Source of the DNA: Pseudomonadales bacterium
GTDB lineage: Bacteria > Pseudomonadota > Gammaproteobacteria > Pseudomonadales > UBA5518
Length of the DNA: 64,000 nt
Reading direction: 5' to 3'
Assembly (NCBI GenBank): GCA_024234165.1
Contig: JACKOP010000002.1
Span: 1-64,000 of the forward strand
This document shows, piece after piece, positions 8,879 to 18,043 of the stretch (position 1 is its first letter; each line of letters begins with the position of its first letter). Position numbers and translations under genes: made by a program. Under the pieces are notes generated by a model. It saw only the letters and a list, made by a program, of their open reading frames with translations. It was not told the DNA's origin and searched no databases.

Positions 8879-10237
8879 TCAGCGGTAGTTGCGCTCGAAG
8901 AAATCGGTCTTCTTGCCGGTACGCGGCAGCGTCTCGGGTTCGAGCCAGGTGATCGCCGGCGTCACGCGCAGCTCGTTGCGCAGGCGTTCGAGCAGCTCGC
9001 CCTCGAGCTGGCGCAACGCCTCGCCACCAATGCCGGCGGCGTGCTCGATCTTCAGCTTCAGCGGTGGCGTCACGCGCGGCGGCGGCTCGTCGAGCACGAT
9101 GCGGAACTCGCCGGTCACGCGCGGGTGGAACGCGGCGATCAGGTTGTCGAGCGCCGCCGGATACACGATCGCTCCCTTGACCTTCAGCATGTCGTCGACG
9201 CGCCCGACGATGCGGTAGCGAAAGCCCGTATGCCCGCACGGACACCGGCTCATCGTGACTTCCATGATGTCGCCGAGGCTGGTGCGGATGCCGCCCACCG
9301 AACCGTCGCCCACGATCGTCGTCAGGCACGATTCGCCGCGCGCGCCGTCCTCGAGTGCGATCGGTTCGTCGGTCGCGGGATCGACCAGCTCGAAGATCGA
9401 ACTGTCACCGCTCACGTTGTGCATGCCCTGGTAGTCGTGCCAGCCACAGGAGCCGCCGCCGGCGCCACCCATATCGAAAAGTTTCGCACCCCAGGCGCTC
9501 TCGATGCGCCGGCGCACTTCAGGCAGGCCGGCACCGGGCTCGCCACCCGAGAGGATGATCTCGACGCCGAGGCTGGATACCGGCTTGCCGATCGCCTTCG
9601 GTGCCGCCTCGATCAGGTAGTCGGCGAACGAAGGCGTGCAGAACAGCGCGCGCGGCTTGAAGATCTGCCCGATCTGCAGCAACCGTTCGGCACCGACTTC
9701 AGCTCCGACCGGAATCGGGCACGCGCCCATCGCCGAGGCGCTCATCAGCAGCGGCACGCCGCCGATGAACATGCTGAGGCCGAAACCGTGCAGGATGCGG
9801 TCACCGGGGCGGATGCCGCAGCGCCACATGATGCGCGCCCAGTTCTCGTTCATCACCTCCATGCCGGCCGGCGTGAACGGGTAAGGCGTCGGCTCGCCGG
9901 TGGTGCCACTGGTCGCGGCAAGCAGCCGCAGCTCGTTGCCCGGCGCCGCGATCATGCGCTCCATGGAGCCGATGGTGCCGTGCGCCTCGGCCGCTTCGCG
10001 CAAGTCCTGCTTGCGGCACGGCGGCAGCATGCGACCCAGATCCTCGATCCGGCGTACATCGTCGGGCTTCATGCCGTGGCGCTGCATGCGCTCGCGCCAG
10101 AACGGCGCACCCTCGTAGAGTTTCGCCAGGTGCGTGCGCAGGCGGTGCAACTGCAGCACGCGCAGCTCGGGTGTGTCGAGGAACGGCTCGATCTGCATGT
10201 TCCAGTACGGGCGGTCGCGCTCATGCGTGCTGCTCAT
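8879..10237 (-). CDS. Phenylacetate-CoA ligase-like AMP-forming acyl-CoA ligase
   Basis: A 452-residue ligase of the PaaK-like branch. The P-loop motif is LAATSGTTGEPTPYPF (about 108-123). A GRVDDMLKVKGAIVYP hinge (about 348-363) matches the GRxDDMLxxRG motif, and the C-terminal TGKKTDFFERNYR carries the expected lysines. CPCGHTGFR, just before the hinge, is typical of this branch. It forms an acyl-CoA via an acyl-adenylate. The position between a ketone carboxylase-like set and a BadI-like crotonase suggests activation of a beta-keto acid; acetophenone degradation likewise pairs its carboxylase with a benzoylacetate-CoA ligase. Confidence 0.85.
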   Translation of the reverse strand: MSSTHERDRPYWNMQIEPFLDTPELRVLQLHRLRTHLAKLYEGAPFWRERMQRHGMKPDDVRRIEDLGRMLPPCRKQDLREAAEAHGTIGSMERMIAAPGNELRLLAATSGTTGEPTPYPFTPAGMEVMNENWARIMWRCGIRPGDRILHGFGLSMFIGGVPLLMSASAMGACPIPVGAEVGAERLLQIGQIFKPRALFCTPSFADYLIEAAPKAIGKPVSSLGVEIILSGGEPGAGLPEVRRRIESAWGAKLFDMGGAGGGSCGWHDYQGMHNVSGDSSIFELVDPATDEPIALEDGARGESCLTTIVGDGSVGGIRTSLGDIMEVTMSRCPCGHTGFRYRIVGRVDDMLKVKGAIVYPAALDNLIAAFHPRVTGEFRIVLDEPPPRVTPPLKLKIEHAAGIGGEALRQLEGELLERLRNELRVTPAITWLEPETLPRTGKKTDFFERNYR

Positions 10238-10264
10238 CGTCGTGCTCCTGCGTCGTTGCCTGTT

Positions 10265-11128
10265 TCAGCGCCTGTCGTCGCGACGGCGGAATTTCGCCCA
10301 GTCCGGCTTGCGCTTTTCGATGAACGCATCGAGCCCCTCCTGCAGTTCTGCCGACGAACCGCCGGCCAGGAAGAAATCGGGGCACACTTCGCCGAAGGTG
10401 TTGCTGTCACGCATCAGGTCGATGTCGCGCTCGAAGGTCGCCTTCGCCAGTCGCAGGCTGTTCGGGCTCTTGTCGAGCAGCGTGTCGCACCAGCGATCAA
10501 CCTCGGCGTCGAGTTCCTCGTACGGCACCACCGCGTTCACCAGACCCCAGTCGAGCATCTGTGCGGCGCTGTAGCGCTTGCACGCGTACCACATCTCGCG
10601 GGCACGCTTGTGGCCGATGATGCGTGCCAGGTAGTTCACCGGAAAACCGCCGATCGGGCTGCCGACGTTGGCGCCGTTCTGGCCGAACAGCGCGTGGTCG
10701 GCCGCGATCGTGAGGTCGCAGTGGTACGCGATGTGGTGCCCCATGCCGATGCAGTTGCCGTTCACGCGCGCGATGATCGGCTTCAGGCAGGTGCGGATCG
10801 ACTGGTGCACCTCCTGGTAGATCGCCAGTTTCTCGGGGCTTTCGTTGCGTCCCTGCTTGATATCGCCGCCGGCGCAGAACGAGCGCTTGCCGGCGCCGCT
10901 CAGCACGACCACGCCGATGCTGCGATCGAGATGGCAGTCGAGCAGCGCGCGCACTACCGAACGCACGGTTTCGTGCCGCCACGCGTTCAGCACTTCGGGC
11001 CGGTCGACCGTGATGCGCCCCACGCCGGGTTTGAGGTTCTTCTGGTAGCTCACGTCGGCGAGCTGATTGTCACCGTCGGGAAGCAGCTCGACGCCGAATA
11101 CCGGGCGCTCGCTGGTGTCATTGCTCAT
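10265..11128 (-). CDS. Enoyl-CoA hydratase/isomerase family, MenB/BadI-like
   Basis: A 287-residue crotonase. Oxyanion-hole segments are GKRSFCAGGDIKQG and NGNCIGMGHHIAYHCDL. The segment GHKRAREMWYACKRYSAAQM, followed by WGLVNAVVPYEELDAEVDRW, is close to the MenB (naphthoyl-CoA synthase) and BadI (2-ketocyclohexanecarboxyl-CoA hydrolase) branch rather than ordinary hydratases. That branch makes or breaks C-C bonds at beta-keto acyl-CoA. The start at 11128 follows GAGGAGAA. In context, hydrolytic opening of a cyclic beta-keto-CoA is a reasonable guess; a plain hydratase is the alternative. Confidence 0.8.
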   Translation of the reverse strand: MSNDTSERPVFGVELLPDGDNQLADVSYQKNLKPGVGRITVDRPEVLNAWRHETVRSVVRALLDCHLDRSIGVVVLSGAGKRSFCAGGDIKQGRNESPEKLAIYQEVHQSIRTCLKPIIARVNGNCIGMGHHIAYHCDLTIAADHALFGQNGANVGSPIGGFPVNYLARIIGHKRAREMWYACKRYSAAQMLDWGLVNAVVPYEELDAEVDRWCDTLLDKSPNSLRLAKATFERDIDLMRDSNTFGEVCPDFFLAGGSSAELQEGLDAFIEKRKPDWAKFRRRDDRR

Positions 11129-11182
11129 GTTCCGGTTCTCCTCTCTGTCATGCGTTCTTTCGTGCTGCCGACACACGCCGCC

Positions 11183-13357
11183 TCAGCGCGGCCTGATCAC
11201 GCCGTTGCCCCAGCGATCCACCTCGAGCTCGCGATCACCGGGTACCAGGATGGTGGTGTCGGGGGCCTGTACGATCGCCGGTCCCTCGATCACGTTGCCG
11301 GCGCGCAACTGCACGGCGTCGTAGATCGACGTCTTCGCGTGCGCAGCAGCCTGGGTCCAGTACACCTCACGGCTGCCGACACACGCCCCGCCGGCATCAC
11401 GACTGCCGCGGGCGATCTCGGGCATGCGTGGCTTCGGCAGCGGCACGCGCGCCAGCAGGTGGATGGTCTCGACCTCGATCGTGCCTTCCGGGAACAGGCT
11501 GAGCTTCGAGTAGCGCCGCGCGTGTTCTTCCTCGAACGCACGCAGCATGTCCTCGATGTCCGTGTCCTGCCCGATGCGCAGGTGCGGTGAACGCGCGCGC
11601 GTCTGGTGAAACTGCCCACCGAAGCGCATGTCGAGCTCCAGCGTGAACACGATCTGCTCCGGGCTGAAACCCTCGGAAACCACGTCGCGCTCGGCGTCGC
11701 GCACCATCGCGTCGACGATGCGGTTGAACGCCTCGCGCCCTGCCTCGTCGAGCAGCGCACCCGAGTTCAGATCCTTCAGCGTGCAGTGCGCCGAGCGCTG
11801 GTAGATGTGCGAGAGATCCATCGTGGTGCCGGCCATCGCGCAGAACACGCTCGAGTACGGGAACGTGTAGCAGAGCATGTCCGGGCGGATCACACGCGCG
11901 AAGTCCACGCAGTGCAGCGGGCCGGCACCCCCGTTGGCGAACACGCTGAAGCGCCGGATGTCGAGCCCCTTCAGCAGCAGGTCCTTCGCGATCACACCGC
12001 CCATGGTGGCGTCGATGGTGCGCCGGATCGCGGCCGCGGCCTCGATCACGTCGATGCCGAGCGGTTCGGCGATGCGCCGGCGGATCGCCCGTTCGGCGAG
12101 CGCGCGGTCGAGCTTCATCCGCCCGCCGAGGAAGGCCTGCGGATCCAGATAACCGAGCACCACGTCGGCGTCGGTCACGGTGGGTTCACGCCCACCCATG
12201 CCGTAGGCCGCGGGACCCGGATTCGAGCCCGCGCTGCGCGGTCCGACCTCGAGGCGGTTGCCCATCGCCGGGTTCAGCCACGCGATCGAACCACCGCCGG
12301 CGCCGATCGATTTCACCTCGATGATCGGCTGTTCGGTGAGCCAGCGGTCGATCACCGGGCTGTCGGCGAAGAAGCGCACCTCGCCGCCGCTCACCGGCGC
12401 GAAGTCGAAGCTGGTGCCGCCCATGTCGGTCACGATGATGTCCTCGACGCCGGCGAACGAGCCGACGTGCGCGGCACCGAACAGCCCGGCCACCGGGCCG
12501 GCACCGAAGGTATCGAGGGCGCGCGTGCGCGCCGCCTTCGCCATGCCGCCCACGTTGCTCACGATCTGCAGCGGACGCCGGTGGCCGTTCTGGCGCAGCT
12601 CGAAACCGAGCTGCGCGAACTGGTCCTGCAGCTCCCACTGCAGGAAGGCGTTCAGCGTGGTCGCGTTCAGGCGCGGGTACTCGTGCCAGATCGGCGCGAC
12701 TTCGGACGACAGGTAGACCGGCATCGCGCCAAGGTTCACGTCCGGGTACATCTCCTCGATCAGCTCGCGCACCGCCTGTTCGTGCCGCGGATTCACGTGC
12801 GCCCACAGCAGACAGACCACGAAGCCTTCGGCGCCACGGTCGACCAGCGCGTGCACCTTGCGCCGCACGTCGTCGGCGTCGATCGGCAGCACCACCTTGC
12901 CGGCGTAGTCGATGCGCTCGCGCACGCCCACCGTCATCGTGAACGGAATCAGCGGTTCGGGCCGGCGCACCTTGGCCAGGCCGTCGATCTCCGAGAGGTT
13001 GAGCCCGTGCTGCCACTGGATCGATCGCCCGATCAGGTTCACGTGCTCGTTGCCGGCGGTAGTGATCAGCCCGAGCTGCGGCCCGCGGCGCTCGATCAGC
13101 GCGTTCAACGCCTTGGTGGTCGAGTAGCGCACCACGTTGCAGCGCGCCACCAGCGACGCGAAATCGAGCCCGACGCGCGCCGCGGCCAGACCGATCGCCT
13201 CCCGGAAACATACCGCGAGGTCGTAGTGCGTGGTGGGCGCCTTGGCGCTGATTTGCCTGCCTTCGAACTGCACGAAGCAGTCGGTGAAGGTGCCGCCGAC
13301 GTCGATATCGATGCTGTTGCCGCCCGCAGCGGCCTGCGTGCCTGCGTCCATGCTCAT
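11183..13357 (-). CDS. Hydantoinase/oxoprolinase family HyuA-like subunit (ketone carboxylase-like, larger paralogue)
   Basis: A 724-residue actin-fold ATPase subunit. It has the N-terminal DVGGTFTDCFVQF phosphate loop, a second IIVTDMGGTSFDFA loop at about 300, KSIGAGGGSIAWL and RSAGSNPGPAAYG, all standard HyuA motifs. In acetone and acetophenone carboxylases such subunits phosphorylate the enol and/or carbonate using ATP. The ATG at 13357 is preferred because AGGAGG precedes it and it overlaps the stop of the 118-residue gene (ATGA). The size (about 78 kDa) resembles the larger HyuA-like Apc3 subunit. Confidence 0.87.
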   Translation of the reverse strand: MSMDAGTQAAAGGNSIDIDVGGTFTDCFVQFEGRQISAKAPTTHYDLAVCFREAIGLAAARVGLDFASLVARCNVVRYSTTKALNALIERRGPQLGLITTAGNEHVNLIGRSIQWQHGLNLSEIDGLAKVRRPEPLIPFTMTVGVRERIDYAGKVVLPIDADDVRRKVHALVDRGAEGFVVCLLWAHVNPRHEQAVRELIEEMYPDVNLGAMPVYLSSEVAPIWHEYPRLNATTLNAFLQWELQDQFAQLGFELRQNGHRRPLQIVSNVGGMAKAARTRALDTFGAGPVAGLFGAAHVGSFAGVEDIIVTDMGGTSFDFAPVSGGEVRFFADSPVIDRWLTEQPIIEVKSIGAGGGSIAWLNPAMGNRLEVGPRSAGSNPGPAAYGMGGREPTVTDADVVLGYLDPQAFLGGRMKLDRALAERAIRRRIAEPLGIDVIEAAAAIRRTIDATMGGVIAKDLLLKGLDIRRFSVFANGGAGPLHCVDFARVIRPDMLCYTFPYSSVFCAMAGTTMDLSHIYQRSAHCTLKDLNSGALLDEAGREAFNRIVDAMVRDAERDVVSEGFSPEQIVFTLELDMRFGGQFHQTRARSPHLRIGQDTDIEDMLRAFEEEHARRYSKLSLFPEGTIEVETIHLLARVPLPKPRMPEIARGSRDAGGACVGSREVYWTQAAAHAKTSIYDAVQLRAGNVIEGPAIVQAPDTTILVPGDRELEVDRWGNGVIRPR

Positions 13358-13710
13358 GCCTCCTCCTGCGCCGCGCCGCCGAAGCGACGTTCCAGGCTGT
13401 CGAGATCGAGCGCGATGTCGTGCGTGATCGGGTGCCCCGGCGGCAGGTATTCCGCCTCCATCAGCGTCGCGCAGCCCGGGCAGTAGAACTCGACAATGCG
13501 ACACCATGCCGGATTCGGCGCCAGCCCCACGAAGCCGTCCCTTGCCTCGATACCGGGGTTGTGAACTTCGCGCGGATCACGCGCTGCCACCAGGCAGGAT
13601 TCCTTGTAATTGCGTTCCGCCGATCCCAGGTCGTGGTTGCAGACCACGCAGTGCCAGTGCCGTGTGGCGAGATCGACGTTCAGGTATTCGGCCACGCGCA
13701 ACACGCTCAT
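13354..13710 (-). CDS. Small Cys-rich subunit, acetone/acetophenone carboxylase gamma-like
   Basis: 118 residues with two CxxC pairs, HCVVCNHDLG (about 20-29) and FYCPGCATLMEAE (about 75-87), consistent with a metal-binding fold, and the acetone carboxylase gamma-like text NYKESCLVAARDPREVH. Such a small subunit is found in biotin-independent ketone carboxylases but not in hydantoinases, and it is the best argument that this operon encodes a carboxylase. It is coupled by ATGA overlaps to the HyuA-like genes on both sides (13354-13357 and 13707-13710). Confidence 0.75.
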   Translation of the reverse strand: MSVLRVAEYLNVDLATRHWHCVVCNHDLGSAERNYKESCLVAARDPREVHNPGIEARDGFVGLAPNPAWCRIVEFYCPGCATLMEAEYLPPGHPITHDIALDLDSLERRFGGAAQEEA

Positions 13711-15656
13711 GCTCCGACCTCCAGATGAAAATCTCCGTCGTGGCGTCGCCGCAGGATCCAGCCCGCCGGCACCGCGATCGTCTTGTCGGCGCCAACCAGC
13801 AACGCCGGTCCATGTACCGGTGCGACCGGCTCGATCGCATCGCAGTCGAGTACTGCGGTGGCACGCGGTCCATCACCCCAGTCCACCTCGCGTTCGCTCG
13901 CCCTGCCCTCGGCCGCCGGCAGCGGTGACCCGGCGTCAGCGGAGCCGTTGGCAGCGATCAACCGCGCCGTCAATACCAGCAGCGTCGCCTCGGCGCTGGC
14001 TGCGGCCGCGAGCGCCTGCGGCAACACGTCGTGCAGCGTGCGCTGCGCTGCGTTGCATGCAGTGCCGTGATGCCGCCACAGCGCGTTTCCGCTGTCGCGC
14101 TCGACCACGTCGAGGTCAAGCAGCGCAGCGGACGGATCGAAGCCCTCGGCCTGCACATCGCGTGTGGCGGTTTCGATCAGCCGCGACAGTGCCTGCTGCG
14201 GCGCCTCGGCGCCGTCGTGCGCAAACGGATACACGTGGTGCAGGTCGAGCCGGCTCACGCCGAGTGCGCTGAATACCGACGACATCGCCGGCACCACCAC
14301 GTGGCGGATCCCGGCCAGCGCGGCGACTTCGGCGGCGTGCAGCGGCCCACCGCCGCCATAGGCAACCAGCGTGGCGTGCGCAGGTGCTGCACCGCGCGCA
14401 TGCAACAACGCGCTGATGCCATCCGCGATGCCACGGGCAGTGTCCTCACGGATGCTGCGCGCAAGCGCCACCGTATCGGTGCCGAGTCCGGTTGCGAGCC
14501 TGCCGAGTGCGTCCTCTGCACGCGCGCGGCTCAGCGGCATCTGGCCGCCGTGAAATCCGTCTGCAGCCAGAAAGCCGAGCAACAGGTTCGCATCGGAAAC
14601 GGTGGCATCCTCGCCGCCGCGATCGAAGCAGGCTGGCCCGGGATGCGCGCCGGCGCTCTGCGGACCCAGACGCAGCACCCCGTCGGTGGCGCGCGCGATC
14701 GTGCCGCCACCGAAGCCGAGCGCCTCCACACGCACCGACGGCACGTGCACCGGCAAGCCCTCGATCTCGCGGGTCCACGCGATCGCGAGCGAGCGGGCAT
14801 CGGCCACCGCCACGTCCGAACTGGTGCCACCTATATCGAGCGTGATCACGGCACCGCTGCCTGCGCGCAGCGTATCGGCCAGTGCGACTGCGCCCGAAAC
14901 CCCGGCAGCGGGCCCTGAATTGTGCGTCTGGATCGCCAGCGTCTTCGCCGCGCGGGCGAGGCCCGCGTGCCCGTCGACCAGCAGCAGCGGGCAGCGCAGC
15001 CCACGGCGGCGCAGCTTTTCCTCGGCCGGGTAGATGCTGCGCGCCAGATACGCGTGCACCAGCGCATTCAGCACGATGGTGTTGGTGCGTGCCGCCGGAC
15101 CGGGCAGCGCGCTGATGTCGCTGGCGAGAAACACGCGTACGGCACCGACGTAGTACGCCGGATACAGTTCGCGCACGATGCTGCGCAGCGCACGTTCGCT
15201 GGCCGGATTGCGCCACGAATCGCGCAGGCTGACCGCAAGCACGCGTGCCCCGCGATCGAGCAGCTCCTCGACCGCTGCCGTGACCGTGCCGGCATCCAGC
15301 GGTTCGGCAACACCGAGCACCAGCTCCGGAGTCACGTAACCGCCGCTCAGCAGGCCGGCATTGCCGTAGAGCGTGCGCTCCTCCCCCGCCGACACCAGCA
15401 GCCCGACCCGCGGGCCGCGCCGTTCGATGATCGCGTTGGTGACGATCGTCGAGGAAAAGCGGAACGCGGTCGCTTCTGCCAGCATTTCTTCCACGCCGAG
15501 TCCCAGCGCCTCGGCACCGGCCTCGACGCACTCGAGCATGCCGACCGTGAGGTCGTGCGGGGTGCTGAAGGCCTTGACGCCGAAGGCTCGCCCGTCGCGC
15601 GTGAACACGCCGTCGGTAAAGGTGCCGCCGGTGTCGATATTGATCGTTACCGCCAT
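13707..15656 (-). CDS. Hydantoinase/oxoprolinase family HyuA-like subunit (smaller paralogue)
   Basis: 649 residues from the ATG at 15656. It contains the ATPase motifs INIDTGGTFTDGVF, VITLDIGGTSSDVAV, EALGFGGGTIAR and QSAGAHPGPACFDRGG. It is clearly paralogous to the 724-residue subunit downstream. Two HyuA-type subunits plus one HyuB type and a small Cys-rich subunit reproduce the composition of acetophenone carboxylase, where two ATP are used per carboxylation; here that is inference. It begins 7 bp after the stop of the upstream hypothetical gene. Confidence 0.85.
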   Translation of the reverse strand: MAVTINIDTGGTFTDGVFTRDGRAFGVKAFSTPHDLTVGMLECVEAGAEALGLGVEEMLAEATAFRFSSTIVTNAIIERRGPRVGLLVSAGEERTLYGNAGLLSGGYVTPELVLGVAEPLDAGTVTAAVEELLDRGARVLAVSLRDSWRNPASERALRSIVRELYPAYYVGAVRVFLASDISALPGPAARTNTIVLNALVHAYLARSIYPAEEKLRRRGLRCPLLLVDGHAGLARAAKTLAIQTHNSGPAAGVSGAVALADTLRAGSGAVITLDIGGTSSDVAVADARSLAIAWTREIEGLPVHVPSVRVEALGFGGGTIARATDGVLRLGPQSAGAHPGPACFDRGGEDATVSDANLLLGFLAADGFHGGQMPLSRARAEDALGRLATGLGTDTVALARSIREDTARGIADGISALLHARGAAPAHATLVAYGGGGPLHAAEVAALAGIRHVVVPAMSSVFSALGVSRLDLHHVYPFAHDGAEAPQQALSRLIETATRDVQAEGFDPSAALLDLDVVERDSGNALWRHHGTACNAAQRTLHDVLPQALAAAASAEATLLVLTARLIAANGSADAGSPLPAAEGRASEREVDWGDGPRATAVLDCDAIEPVAPVHGPALLVGADKTIAVPAGWILRRRHDGDFHLEVGA

Positions 15657-15663
15657 CGCGGAT

Positions 15664-16395
15664 TCACTCCCTGCTGTCGTTACGAAGCTGGCGTGCGCTG
15701 GCGCGCAGCCAGTCGGCATCACTGCCGCCTGCCGGTGTACTCCAGGAACTGCTGACGATCGTGCTCACGGGCAGCGGCACGCCGGCGCGTGCCGGCGCGA
15801 TCGCAATACCGTGTGGACAGGGTGCCGTGTCGTCGCTGTCGAGTGCATCGAAGCCCTCGGCGAGCACGAACGCGCCACCCTGCGGCGCCAGCGCCAGCGT
15901 GCGGGCCCCATAGAAGGCGGCGAGCCGTGCCACCGCGCGCACGCTGTCGGCACAGCGCTCATCGGGTTGCGGCTCCCGCATCGCGAGTACGTCGCAGCCG
16001 GCCTCGAGTGCGGCGCGTGCCAGGTCCTCGAAGTCTTCCTGTGCATCGTCGAGCGCGCAATCGCGCATCGCTGCCAGCGCCACCGGCCCGGGCAGCACCG
16101 CGACCAGATCGTGGCTGCGCGACATTGCCCCTAGCCGCTTCAGCGCGTCGAATGCAGCACCGGACGTCGCGTCGAGCAACACGTGGATGGCATCGGCCTC
16201 CACCAGTTGGCGTGCAGCCTGCAGCGCGTTGACCATCACGCTGGCCGATGCGCCGTAGTCGGCCGCTGTCCTGCCGCTGCGCTGCTCGGCAAGCGCCCAC
16301 AGGTACGGCGCAAACACGCGCCGTGTCGAGTGCCCCGCCAGCGCGAGCGCCAACGGACCTCGTGCGCGTGCATTGCCGGGTGCTGCTCCGCTCAT
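15664..16395 (-). CDS. Hypothetical protein, first gene of the carboxylase-like operon
   Basis: A 243-residue Ala-rich protein without a motif that I can name. Segments such as VAVLPGPVALAAMRDCAL, then EDLARAALEAGCDVLAMRE, have the rhythm of a TIM-barrel (faintly uroporphyrinogen decarboxylase-like), at low confidence. It lies 7 bp upstream of the first HyuA-like gene and so is very likely an operon member. Acetophenone carboxylase has an additional fifth subunit; whether this protein plays that part cannot be told from sequence alone. Confidence 0.6.
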   Translation of the reverse strand: MSGAAPGNARARGPLALALAGHSTRRVFAPYLWALAEQRSGRTAADYGASASVMVNALQAARQLVEADAIHVLLDATSGAAFDALKRLGAMSRSHDLVAVLPGPVALAAMRDCALDDAQEDFEDLARAALEAGCDVLAMREPQPDERCADSVRAVARLAAFYGARTLALAPQGGAFVLAEGFDALDSDDTAPCPHGIAIAPARAGVPLPVSTIVSSSWSTPAGGSDADWLRASARQLRNDSRE

Positions 16396-16506
16396 GCTTC
16401 CCCCTTGCGAGACCGTACCGGCGCAAGGATGCCCTCGCGGCAGAAGCCGTGGACAGCCTCTCAGCAGACAATCAGCGCAAAAGCGTCTGGCGAAGTACAG
16501 GTCCGT

Positions 16507-17097
16507 TCAGCGCGCTCGCAAGGTGGCGATCCACACGCGCGCCAGTGTGCCGATCAGTGCGTCGCGCGGGGTCGCCCAGCGTCCGGATACCCACTCGAGC
16601 ATGCAGCGCTCGAGCTGGAAGATCAGCAACTGCGCGCGTCGTTCCGCCTCGTCGCGCGCCAGGTGCTGCCAGTGCCTGCCGTTGCCGATCAGCACCGCGA
16701 CGTTGCGCCGTTCGCGTTCGCGGCTCTGCGCGACCAGATCGGCCGCCAGCAGTTCGTTCACCAGCAGCGTGAGCCGCCCGTAGCGCAGCCACGCATCGAG
16801 CAGGCCCTCGAGCCAGCCGCGCACGGCCGTCTCGCTGCAGTCGGGCAACTCGGCAAAGCCCGCGTAGGCGGCGGTGGCTGCGTCCCACACCTGTGTCATC
16901 AGCTCGCGCAGCACTGCATCCTTGCTGGCGAAGTGGGCGTAGAAGGTGGCGCGCGAGACACCGGCAGCGCGGATCAGGTCACCGACCGTGGTGCGCGCGT
17001 ACCCGTTTGCCAGAAACAGCTCCCCGGCGGCGTCGAGCAGGCGCCGGTGCGTGCGCTCGAGCTGTGCCGCACGCGAGTTGCCGTTCGTGCGAATCAC
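16507..17097 (-). CDS. TetR/AcrR family transcriptional regulator
   Basis: 196 residues from the GTG at 17097. The N-terminal TetR helix-turn-helix is RLLDAAGELFLANGYARTTV, then GDLIRAAGVSRATFYAHFASKDAVLRELM. The C-terminal ligand domain is unremarkable. An upstream extension of the frame would overlap the hydrolase gene and does not resemble protein. It lies between two co-oriented catabolic blocks and is the only regulator seen there, so it may control the carboxylase operon or the upstream genes in response to a pathway CoA ester or ketone (inference). Confidence 0.85.
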   Translation of the reverse strand: MIRTNGNSRAAQLERTHRRLLDAAGELFLANGYARTTVGDLIRAAGVSRATFYAHFASKDAVLRELMTQVWDAATAAYAGFAELPDCSETAVRGWLEGLLDAWLRYGRLTLLVNELLAADLVAQSRERERRNVAVLIGNGRHWQHLARDEAERRAQLLIFQLERCMLEWVSGRWATPRDALIGTLARVWIATLRAR

Positions 17098-17137
17098 GGC
17101 GTCTGACTGCTGCCACGCATCGCGACGCTCCGGCGCA

Positions 17138-18043
17138 TCAACGCATGCCGTCGGCAGCACGCGCGATGCGCTGTGCCATCCAGCGCGGGCGCTCCATCGG
17201 AATGAAGTGCGAGCAGTCGACGAGCTGCTCGTCGCGCCCGTCGGCCAGCAGCGCTGCCAGTTTCTCCCAGGTCGGCGACGGCCCGAAGTCGAACGGCCCG
17301 TCATCCGGACTGCGCGGGCGGGCCCGGATCACGTCGACCGGAATCCGTACTGCCGCAATCGCATCCATGACCCCCTCCATCCTCAGCGTGCAGTACACCT
17401 CCGCCTCCAGCAGCGGCGGACACGCCAGACGGAAACTTCCGTCCGGGTCCGGCACCAGCCCGTGTTCGCAGTAATCGCGCAACACGCGCGGCTCCCAGCC
17501 TGCGTACGGACTGCGGGTGCGAAACGCCGCGAACATCGCCTCCGGAGATTCCCAGCGATCACGCCGCCGGCTGACCGGGTGTTCGGCCGCGTTCCCCTGC
17601 CGCCGCGCAAGGGAGCCCTGCGGATCGACGATCACCGGGTCCACCAGCACCAGCCCGCGAAAGCTCGCCGGCGCCACTGCGCCGGCCAGCAGCGTCGCGT
17701 AGCCGCCCAGCGAATGCCCTACCCCGAGCACGCGCTGCAACCCGAGCGCCACCACGCTCTCGCGCACGTCCGCACCGAAACGGCGCCAGTCGTACGGTGG
17801 AGCGCGTCGTTCGCTGCCACCGTGGCTCGGCATGTCGAGCGCGAACACGCGCCGCCCCGGCATCGCCTCGACCACGGCGTCCCAGCAGCGCCCATGGAAA
17901 CTGGTCGCGTGCACGAGCAGGATCGGATCGCCGCTGCCCGGCCACTCCCACGCCTGCAGTTGCAGTCCGCCGACGTCGAGCCGGTGGCGTATCGGATTGC
18001 CCGCGTACGCATGCCGCGTGCTTTCTCCATGCGTCGGCTTCAT
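17138..18043 (-). CDS. Alpha/beta hydrolase
   Basis: 301 residues, starting MKPTHGESTRHAYAGNPI at an ATGA overlap with the upstream monooxygenase gene. It has the nucleophile elbow GVGHSLGGYA (Ser about 103), an HATSFHGRCW oxyanion loop, DMPSHGGS and a final DCSHFIPMERP histidine. Esterase, lactonase or C-C hydrolase activity is possible; the coupling to a luciferase-like monooxygenase suggests hydrolysis of its ester or lactone product. Confidence 0.8.
   Translation of the reverse strand: MKPTHGESTRHAYAGNPIRHRLDVGGLQLQAWEWPGSGDPILLVHATSFHGRCWDAVVEAMPGRRVFALDMPSHGGSERRAPPYDWRRFGADVRESVVALGLQRVLGVGHSLGGYATLLAGAVAPASFRGLVLVDPVIVDPQGSLARRQGNAAEHPVSRRRDRWESPEAMFAAFRTRSPYAGWEPRVLRDYCEHGLVPDPDGSFRLACPPLLEAEVYCTLRMEGVMDAIAAVRIPVDVIRARPRSPDDGPFDFGPSPTWEKLAALLADGRDEQLVDCSHFIPMERPRWMAQRIARAADGMR

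Noticed and set aside
9041..11590. 849-codon plus-strand frame over the CoA ligase and crotonase
   Set aside because: GC-rich antisense shadow of two clear minus-strand genes, crossing their boundaries.
11606..13486. 626-codon plus-strand frame
   Set aside because: Shadow of the HyuA-like gene; no recognisable motif.
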